Below the pieces are notes generated by a model that had not been told where the DNA came from, did no database searches, and worked only from the letters and a program-made list of their open reading frames with translations. Positions 43,884 to 49,649 of a stretch of DNA of 49,649 bases are shown piece by piece. Positions within the stretch are counted from its first letter, which is position 1. Each line of letters begins with the position of its first letter. A program made the position numbers and the translations under genes. This stretch comes from a virus, in the IMG/VR virus record IMGVR_UViG_3300040856_000860, positions 1-49,649 of that record; one strand, given 5' to 3'.

Positions 43884-46800
43884 CGTATTACCAGCAATAT
43901 CAACACAGGGCGAACCAATCGCTGACGTTTTTGTAGAACAAAGAGATATCCTTGTCCGTGTTGAAGGGGTGGTTGAGCGTTCTTTTTCTAAGTTAGATAT
44001 TATTGAAGATGTAATGAAGTCTACTCTTGATGTGCAAGAAGCGCAATCTAATGCGTTGAGACTTCAAGCAGAAAATGCAGAGTTTGCAGCAGATGAAGCA
44101 GCTAGAGAGGCAGCAAGACGAGCACAAATAGATCGCCAAGATAGTGCTCAAGCTACAGCTAAGCCAGCAGGTGACGCCAACGGTGGTTTAGGCAGCTTTG
44201 CTTCTGGTCTCGCTGGTGGATTAGCTGCTGGTGGTGTTGCTAGTACATTACGCTTATTAGCTGGTCGGTTAATAACCGGTGGTGGCTTAGCGGCTGTAGG
44301 GATATACTTTGGTGAAGAGATTGGTAAGTTTCTTTCCACAGAAGCAGATTCATTCTTAAATGATGTAGGTATTTCAGATCAAATAAAAGATAATATTACT
44401 ACCGCTTTAAGAGATAATACTGATGAAGCTCTTATTTTTGGTGGTATTTCAAAACTAATTTTTGGTAGAACACTACCTGGTATTATAGCAGGTTTTGTAC
44501 TTGGTAGTCTTGATATAGAGAAATTATTCTCGGATGATCCTGAAGTACGTAAAGAGTTTTATGATAATTTAGGCAATGAACTATCTTCTGGTTGGGATGA
44601 GTTGGTTAAGGATAGACCAGTATCTACTATATTAACAGGTGCTGGGGTAGGGGCTTTAGCGTTATTTACTAAAGGTCCTTTAGTTAAAAGAATTGCTGTA
44701 TCTCTGATTGGCGCATATGGTCTAAGTAATCTTCTTCCAGGTGATGAAGATATTGACAACCTTAATACAAAAATAACAAATCAAGTTGTTGATGAATTAA
44801 CCTTAATGGGGTTCGGTGAAGAAGGCGCTCAGACAGCTGTTGATATTGGTGGTGCTGCTATATCTGGTTTATCCGCAGGTTGGTTAGCCGGTTTAATTAA
44901 CAAACGATTAAAAATACCTGCTATGATAGCAGGCTTTATATGGGATTTTTATGATTTAAATAGAATCTTTACACCAGAAGGCAGAGAAAGCTTATTAGAT
45001 TCTGCCGAACAAACAGTAAGACGTATCCTTCAAGGCGAGGGAATGACTGATGATTATATCGATGCTGCTGTAGCTGGTTTAGGAATTGGCGGGACTTTAT
45101 TTGCGGCAGATAGAGCTAGAAGAAGATTTGGGAATCGACCTTCTGCAACAGGTGGAGCAGCTGCCCCTGAAGCTGTTGTTGAAGATAGAGCTCAACTTAG
45201 AAATAGAGTCACTGGCTACAGTGAATCTCAATTAGAACGCGCTGGTGTTAGACAAACATCACCAGGCTCCTTCCAAAGAATAGTAGATGGAAGACCGACT
45301 GGTTCATTTATGTCTTATGCAGATGTTGATGATCAAGTTAGACAGTCTAGAATTAGAAGTAAATTTCCTAGAATGTCAGGTAGAATGTTTGGTGCACTAC
45401 TAGGTGCTGGTCTTTCGGCTGCTGAGATATATTTAATTCTAGAAGATCCTAATACTACACCTCAAGAAAAAGCACAGCAAATGGGTGGAGTCGCAGTTGG
45501 TTTCTTAGGAGGCGCTGCTGTTGGGGCGTTAATAGGATTTGTCGCAAGCTGGTATACAGGTCCAGGTGCTATTGTTATTACCGGGCTAGCGTCACTAGCT
45601 GGTTATGCTTTCGGGGATTGGATGGCGACTGCTTTCTTCGAATGGATGCTAGAAGCGCGATCTGATTCAGAATTAGAAAACATGAATGGTCAAGCTACTG
45701 CTGGTATTGCCGGTATAAGCTCACAAGCTGATGTTGATGCTTATCTAAGAGAATTCGGTATTACTCCTACTACACCTTCTACACCAGTACAGGGTGGTAG
45801 GGGTCGAACAGTAGAAGCGCCAGGTGCAAGAGCGCTCGCAGGACAAATCGCTGGTGTACAAACTCAACTAGAGGCTGCTCAATCAGAGAGAGCAGAAGCA
45901 AGTAATAGAGCTGCAAGAAGAGATGCTAATCAAAATGTTATAAGATTAGAGAGAGCTTTAGAAGATCTCGAAGAGCAATTAGAAGAGTTAAATCAATCAT
46001 TTAAAAATAGTACAGCTACTCTATCAGATGCAAGTTTTAATAATGCCACGGGTGGTGCAAGGGTATACAACGCTGCTCTTGGTACAGGAATGAATACTGG
46101 TGCAAGAACAATGCAAGCAGCACTTACACCAAGCTTTGGTCAACCTAGATTGATGCGCGCATCGCTAAGCACCCAAGGATCTTCTACACCTTCTGAACAA
46201 TCGTTTCCTATTCCATTAACAGGTGGTGCATCGTCTAGAGGCGCTGAATCTTCTCTCGTATTTCAACCTGCATTCGGCAATGCATTAATGAGTATGTATA
46301 ATGACGCTCCAGATTATGTTCAGGACGGATTAAGGATTCTATCTGGTTATAGATCGCCAGAGATTCAAGAACAGTTATATGAGGACAAACTTCGCGAAGT
46401 AAGAGCAGCGCACCCTGATTGGAATGATACTCAGATAGAAAGAGAAGCTCGTAGGTGGGTTGCACCTCCAGGGCATTCAAGACATAATACTGGACAAGCG
46501 GTAGATTTATCATATGCTAATAATAGAGTGAAGCAATGGGTGCATGATAATGCTGGAAGATATGGTCTGCACTTCCCACTTGCTAATGAAGACTGGCATA
46601 TAGAGATGGCAGGTTTAGGGGGTAGTAGAGTGGCTATGATTGATACTCCTCCAGTATCCTTTGCTAATGGCGTACCTTCACAAACACCTGACAGACAAAT
46701 TGCAGAAGCACCTACAGCTAGAACACCGTTACCAAATATGCCCGGTGGAGATATAGAAGCTGGTCGATCTATGCTAGGTACTTTTAGTCAATCTATTCAA

Positions 46801-47142
46801 TCACTAGGCGGTTTTGGTTTCGATGCGTTGTTTGGTGAAGGAGCTTTCAGTCAAATTATTGGGTCTACAAACCCAGAACAAATGATTGCTAACAAGTTAG
46901 ATAGAGTATTTAAAAATGTAGGTGTGTCGCCTGAGGCTATTGAATTAAATAGAGGTTCTGAAACCGCTACTCAAGCAGCACCTATAGTTGTTAATGCTCC
47001 ACAGATTAATAATGATAACTCTGTACAAGCTAGTGGCGGGGGTGGTAGAGAAAGAGCATCACAACAAGTTGCTATAGCACCAGTTGGTGAACAATCTGCA
47101 ACATCTACTATGCGTGACTGGTCAGACGCGGTCTACTCATAG
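43876..47142 (+). CDS. Tape-measure/hub protein with M15 peptidase domain
   Basis: A 1088-residue tail protein. Residues 1-95 are a charged Ala-rich coiled coil; 105-165 and several later segments (about 225-290, 325-355, 505-555) are Gly/Ala-rich and hydrophobic, as in tape measures that cross the membrane. A second coiled coil lies at about 665-715. Residues ~795-912 are a peptidase M15 (D-Ala-D-Ala carboxypeptidase/VanY-like) domain: LSGYRSPEIQ, then GHSRHNTGQAVDLSY (His870, Asp877), and NEDWHIEM (Glu905, His908), the complete Zn and catalytic set. It probably cleaves peptidoglycan peptides during entry. It overlaps the frameshift product by eight bases. Confidence 0.85.
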   Translation: MANVLPAISTQGEPIADVFVEQRDILVRVEGVVERSFSKLDIIEDVMKSTLDVQEAQSNALRLQAENAEFAADEAAREAARRAQIDRQDSAQATAKPAGDANGGLGSFASGLAGGLAAGGVASTLRLLAGRLITGGGLAAVGIYFGEEIGKFLSTEADSFLNDVGISDQIKDNITTALRDNTDEALIFGGISKLIFGRTLPGIIAGFVLGSLDIEKLFSDDPEVRKEFYDNLGNELSSGWDELVKDRPVSTILTGAGVGALALFTKGPLVKRIAVSLIGAYGLSNLLPGDEDIDNLNTKITNQVVDELTLMGFGEEGAQTAVDIGGAAISGLSAGWLAGLINKRLKIPAMIAGFIWDFYDLNRIFTPEGRESLLDSAEQTVRRILQGEGMTDDYIDAAVAGLGIGGTLFAADRARRRFGNRPSATGGAAAPEAVVEDRAQLRNRVTGYSESQLERAGVRQTSPGSFQRIVDGRPTGSFMSYADVDDQVRQSRIRSKFPRMSGRMFGALLGAGLSAAEIYLILEDPNTTPQEKAQQMGGVAVGFLGGAAVGALIGFVASWYTGPGAIVITGLASLAGYAFGDWMATAFFEWMLEARSDSELENMNGQATAGIAGISSQADVDAYLREFGITPTTPSTPVQGGRGRTVEAPGARALAGQIAGVQTQLEAAQSERAEASNRAARRDANQNVIRLERALEDLEEQLEELNQSFKNSTATLSDASFNNATGGARVYNAALGTGMNTGARTMQAALTPSFGQPRLMRASLSTQGSSTPSEQSFPIPLTGGASSRGAESSLVFQPAFGNALMSMYNDAPDYVQDGLRILSGYRSPEIQEQLYEDKLREVRAAHPDWNDTQIEREARRWVAPPGHSRHNTGQAVDLSYANNRVKQWVHDNAGRYGLHFPLANEDWHIEMAGLGGSRVAMIDTPPVSFANGVPSQTPDRQIAEAPTARTPLPNMPGGDIEAGRSMLGTFSQSIQSLGGFGFDALFGEGAFSQIIGSTNPEQMIANKLDRVFKNVGVSPEAIELNRGSETATQAAPIVVNAPQINNDNSVQASGGGGRERASQQVAIAPVGEQSATSTMRDWSDAVYS

Positions 47143-47144
47143 TA

Positions 47145-47170
47145 AAAAGGGGGCTCTAGGCCCCCTTCTC
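47145..47170. terminator. Bidirectional terminator between convergent genes
   Basis: GGGGGC (47149-47154) pairs with GCCCCC (47160-47165) around a TCTAG loop. On the minus strand the stem is followed by TTTTTA, a good terminator for gp32. On the plus strand it is followed by TTCTCTTT, a weaker one for the tape-measure gene. The stem lies exactly between the two stop codons (47142 and 47172). Confidence 0.88.
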
Positions 47171-47171
47171 T

Positions 47172-48080
47172 TTAGTCGTCAGCTGCAAGCTTTTCAAAGA
47201 ATGACATACTATCGTCATCATCGTCATCATCTGTACTAGATGCAAACGATGGTGCAGGAGCACTTCTTTGTTGAGGTTGAGGTGTATCTTCAATTTCAAT
47301 TTCATCTGCACGAGTGTTACTACCTGCAGTTCCATCAAGACCAAGTACACGGTTCAACTTAGCTTTAAGCTCATCATAAGACTTAAAGTTTTTCGGATCA
47401 AGAAACTCTTGTAGAGAGTATTCTGACTTCCAGATTTTCTCAAGCTGCTCATCATCATCGAGCAGAGCCGATGGTGAATCAAACTCAGACTTATCATAAT
47501 TACGATAGCCTTCTACATTACGAATCTTTAGCTTGAAGTTAGCACCTTCCCATAGATCAAATGGGTTCATTGGCTTCTCATCTTCGAACTCAGGGTTCAT
47601 AGCTTCGTTAAGCTTATCAAAGATCTTTTTACCGAACTTATAAAGGAACACCTTACCTTCATTAGCAGGGTTAGATGGATCTTTTACAACGTAAATATTA
47701 GCATAGTAGTTTAGACGACGCTTCTGTTTACGTACAAGATCTTTATTAGATTCGATACCTGAATTCCAAAGCATAGAGTTATGCTCAGATACAGGGTCTT
47801 TCTTATTAAGAGTAGTTAGAGACTCCTCAATATACCAACCACCAGGGCCTTGGAAGCCATGATTGAAGATACGTACCCAAGGAAGATCTTCACCGTTAGG
47901 AGCAGGTAGAAAACGAATAACAGCATAACCGTTACCAGCTTTATCTACTTCAGGTTTCCACCAACGATCATCTGAAGGACGTGCACTGCCTTCGTTTGTG
48001 TTGAGTTTATTTGTTTCGGAAATAAGTGCTTCGAGTGAAGTCTTACGAGCAGACTTAAGCGCTGCAAAGGAACTAGTCAT
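47172..48080 (-). CDS. 32: Single-stranded DNA binding protein gp32
   Basis: Coats ssDNA in phage replication, recombination and repair. The 302-residue product has a basic N-terminus (FAALKSARKTSLEALISETN) for cooperative binding. Its OB-fold core has YAVIRFLPAPNGEDLPWVRI, an SMLWNSGIESNKDLVRKQKR segment and LNYYANIYVVKDP, and a C-terminal acidic tail with a run of Asp followed by SMSFFEKL, the usual protein-recruiting end. T4 gp32 is 301 residues. The zinc-binding Cys/His set of T4 is not visible in the core. The ATG at 48080 with GGAG upstream is preferred over an upstream start that would add 14 residues. Confidence 0.94.
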   Translation of the reverse strand: MTSSFAALKSARKTSLEALISETNKLNTNEGSARPSDDRWWKPEVDKAGNGYAVIRFLPAPNGEDLPWVRIFNHGFQGPGGWYIEESLTTLNKKDPVSEHNSMLWNSGIESNKDLVRKQKRRLNYYANIYVVKDPSNPANEGKVFLYKFGKKIFDKLNEAMNPEFEDEKPMNPFDLWEGANFKLKIRNVEGYRNYDKSEFDSPSALLDDDEQLEKIWKSEYSLQEFLDPKNFKSYDELKAKLNRVLGLDGTAGSNTRADEIEIEDTPQPQQRSAPAPSFASSTDDDDDDDSMSFFEKLAADD

Positions 48081-48143
48081 ATATATTCTCCGTATATGCG
48101 ATGTATATTTTCTTATCCACAATATTCATAATAACATGTATAT

Positions 48144-48758
48144 TTAGCTAGTAAATACACTTTTCATAATCTTCTTATAAGCTTGTAGGTCAACTTGTAA
48201 GAAAGGCTTATACTTGTTAGATTTATTTCTAACTGTACAATACATTATATCATCTTTTAGATGAGAGTTCCACTGTTTTGTGAAATTTAATATCCCATCC
48301 ATGATAGTAAATGTTTCAAGGCTAATATGGCCACCAAGTTGCCAACCAAGTAAGCGAGGATGATTGGAGTCCAGAACTCTAAAAAACTCGTCGAAGTTAA
48401 TGTCTTTATAATCGATTTCATTCTGTATTTTTTCACACTCCGTCTTAAAGTTATATTTTAAACTTTCAATACGCTTACGCCATTCTAAATATTTTTTCTC
48501 GCTTTCAGATCCCACAAGAGAACCAGACCAGCTACTATCATTGTCGAGAAAATTTGCGACAAAGAAATAGACGAGTTCATTATTGCGATAATTTCGCTCC
48601 AATTTAGCGAAGAAAAACTTGTCACGTCTTTTAAGGAAACTGTCATTTGATACTTTCAACTTTCCATTATATTTAAAATAATCATAATCAGTATTGAAGT
48701 GATTTCTGATCGCTAGATAAGTTTTATAAGCTTTCAGTCCTTCATATACATTATTCAT
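48144..48758 (-). CDS. 59: Helicase loader gp59
   Basis: Loads the gp41 replicative helicase onto gp32-coated forks. The 204-residue, basic, helical product has the family opening YKTYLAIRNHFNTDYDYFKY followed by NGKLKVSNDSFLKRRDKFFF, and later FFVANFLDNDSSWSGSL and HPRLLGWQLGGHISLETFTI. T4 gp59 is 217 residues. It lies between gp33 and gp32 in the same order as T4, and overlaps gp33 by four bases. Confidence 0.93.
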   Translation of the reverse strand: MNNVYEGLKAYKTYLAIRNHFNTDYDYFKYNGKLKVSNDSFLKRRDKFFFAKLERNYRNNELVYFFVANFLDNDSSWSGSLVGSESEKKYLEWRKRIESLKYNFKTECEKIQNEIDYKDINFDEFFRVLDSNHPRLLGWQLGGHISLETFTIMDGILNFTKQWNSHLKDDIMYCTVRNKSNKYKPFLQVDLQAYKKIMKSVFTS

Positions 48759-48979
48759 ACAGGCAACTTAGCAGATTTCTCTTTTAAACAATTCATTTCA
48801 GAAGCTTCTGCTTCTATCTTCTTTTTAATAATAGTGTTAATTAACTTAGCACCGGTTTCAATTTCTATTTCGTTCTGCTCGCAGTACCATAGGACAGCAT
48901 CAAAATAGCCAATTCTTTTATCTTTAACAACCTCTTCTATCTTCATAGAGAAAGTTTGTGTGTTCATTATTTCAACCAT
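48755..48979 (-). CDS. 33: Late transcription co-activator gp33
   Basis: Connects RNA polymerase to the sliding clamp to activate late promoters. The 74-residue product has the core KIEEVVKDKRIGYFDAVLWY, then CEQNEIEIETGAKLINTIIK and KKIEAEASEMNCL. It follows the T4 gp33 pattern IEKMVEEFGMSYLEATTAFL...IIEKIQSEAIDENLL (from memory). T4 gp33 is 112 residues, so the N-terminus is shortened, and the terminal hydrophobic clamp-binding peptide is not obvious. Position before gp59 agrees with T4. ATG 48979 overlaps the upstream stop; ATG 48967 is an alternative. Confidence 0.8.
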   Translation of the reverse strand: MVEIMNTQTFSMKIEEVVKDKRIGYFDAVLWYCEQNEIEIETGAKLINTIIKKKIEAEASEMNCLKEKSAKLPV

Positions 48980-49649
48980 TTCTACGCTCTATATCCTCCT
49001 CAACACATTCTTTACCATACTGTACTTCTAGAATGTGTGCTTTTGTCGTTCCAATATTTGTTGTCTTATGCCATACACCTTGTGGTATAACATATGTTGT
49101 ATGTGGGATCATTACTTCAAGATGCTCTTCACCATCAGGCCATTCTAGTTCAATTTGAATTTCACCTTCGAGGACATACCAGTGTTCTGATCTATGTTTA
49201 TGTTTTTGATCACTTAGACTGCATCTAGGCTCAATAACAAGTTCTTTAACTTTAATACCAGCCCGAGGTTGCTTGTCATCTAATACTCTCCAGTAACCCC
49301 AATCACGTTCTGTCTTTTGAGTTTTCCATTCATCTAAAATCCAACTAGATGAGTTCTTTTTATTATCACCACCAACACCAAAAACAAACTCAACGTCTGA
49401 TAAAGCCATTTCTGGAGTGTTTCGTTTTGATCTATCACCACCGTTAGCAAATACTACCTTTCCTTTACTGGTAGACATTACTTGCATAATAGCATGATTA
49501 GCTGTATCGTCTGAATCATTAAAACCAATAACTTGATCAACCATCTTTAACTCTTTAATTATAGCTGCTCTTTCATGAAAAGGCAAGAAAGGTCTTCCCT
49601 TCTTTCTAGTAAGCCATTCATCAGAGTTTACACCAACAACTAGTCTATC
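48972..49649 (-). CDS. Nucleotidyltransferase-cupin fusion, N-terminus beyond the window
   Basis: The reading frame is open to the right edge, so the 5' end is missing; 225 codons are present. The first ~75 residues resemble the C-terminal half of a cytidylyltransferase-like enzyme (HldE/TagD type): LVVGVNSDEWLTRKKGRPF, then PFHERAAIIKEL...VDQVIGF, with ANGGDR and a KNSSSWIL element. The last ~110 residues are a cupin of the type-II mannose-6-phosphate isomerase family: KELVIEPRCSLSDQKHKHRS, EHWYVLEGE, GVWHKTTN, ILEVQYGKECVEEDIER. The metal His residues are present. It probably supplies an activated sugar or sugar-modified group. It overlaps gp33 by eight bases. Confidence 0.8.
   Translation of the reverse strand, partial: DRLVVGVNSDEWLTRKKGRPFLPFHERAAIIKELKMVDQVIGFNDSDDTANHAIMQVMSTSKGKVVFANGGDRSKRNTPEMALSDVEFVFGVGGDNKKNSSSWILDEWKTQKTERDWGYWRVLDDKQPRAGIKVKELVIEPRCSLSDQKHKHRSEHWYVLEGEIQIELEWPDGEEHLEVMIPHTTYVIPQGVWHKTTNIGTTKAHILEVQYGKECVEEDIERRNG

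Noticed and set aside
1-49649. tRNA genes, integrase, origin or attachment sites
   Set aside because: No cloverleaf-like stretch, integrase frame or iteron cluster was noticed; the window is almost fully occupied by morphogenesis genes.

Overview
This window is a dense structural and assembly region of a T4-like myovirus (tailed phage with a contractile tail). The evidence is the near-complete T4 morphogenesis order: gp48, gp53, hub protein, gp5, PAAR tip, gp25, gp6, gp7, gp8, then gp13, gp14, gp15, gp16, gp17, gp18, gp19, gp20, a prohead-core pair, gp21, gp22 and gp23. It is followed at the right end by the replication and late-transcription genes gp32, gp59 and gp33. The AT-rich composition, the gp5 without a lysozyme domain, the DUF4815 giant baseplate protein, the S74 fibres, the 2OG-oxygenase and the cupredoxin-type domain resemble marine T4-like phages of picocyanobacteria or SAR11. 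No photosynthesis gene or other host-specific marker lies in the window, so the host is not resolved. No tRNA, CRISPR array, insertion sequence or integrase was seen, and no gene-free stretch exceeds about 100 bases.

Layout. Positions 1-41140 are one long block on the minus strand, read right to left: baseplate (41140 to 23.6 kb), a distal fibre/adhesin cassette with its chaperone (23.6-20.2 kb), two accessory genes including a 2OG-Fe(II) oxygenase (20.2-18.9 kb), neck, terminase, tail sheath, tail tube and portal (18.8-9.2 kb), a second three-gene fibre cassette inserted between portal and prohead core (9.2-3.7 kb), and then prohead core, protease, scaffold and major capsid protein (3.7 kb to the left edge, gp23 truncated). 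Positions 41152-47142 are a plus-strand block: gp4, a conserved unknown, gp54, gp26 with a probable -1 frameshift extension, and a 1088-residue tape-measure-like protein with an M15 peptidase. A bidirectional terminator separates it from minus-strand gp32, gp59, gp33 and a nucleotidyltransferase-cupin fusion cut by the right edge.

Regulation. Exact copies of the T4 late promoter box TATAAATA, often extended to ATTATAAATA, stand 19-40 bases before gp23, gp22, the gp67-like gene, gp20, gp18, gp13, gp8 and the 133-residue fibre-base gene. One-mismatch boxes of the NATAAATA type precede others. Several overlap the stop codon of the gene before them. At gp20 the box lies inside a terminator-like hairpin, and at gp13 it lies against a hairpin containing the ribosome binding site and start codon. 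The gp33 gene in the same window is the expected co-activator of these promoters.

The most notable observations are a slippery T7 plus hairpin that would fuse gp26 to a downstream frame; a cupredoxin-like domain with a complete type-1 copper ligand set inserted into gp8; a 57-residue Hc1 histone-like gene in the baseplate operon; relocation of peptidoglycan cleavage from gp5 to an M15 domain in the tape-measure-like protein; an SNase gene between the two terminase subunits; and a nucleotidyltransferase fused to a mannose-6-phosphate-isomerase-type cupin.
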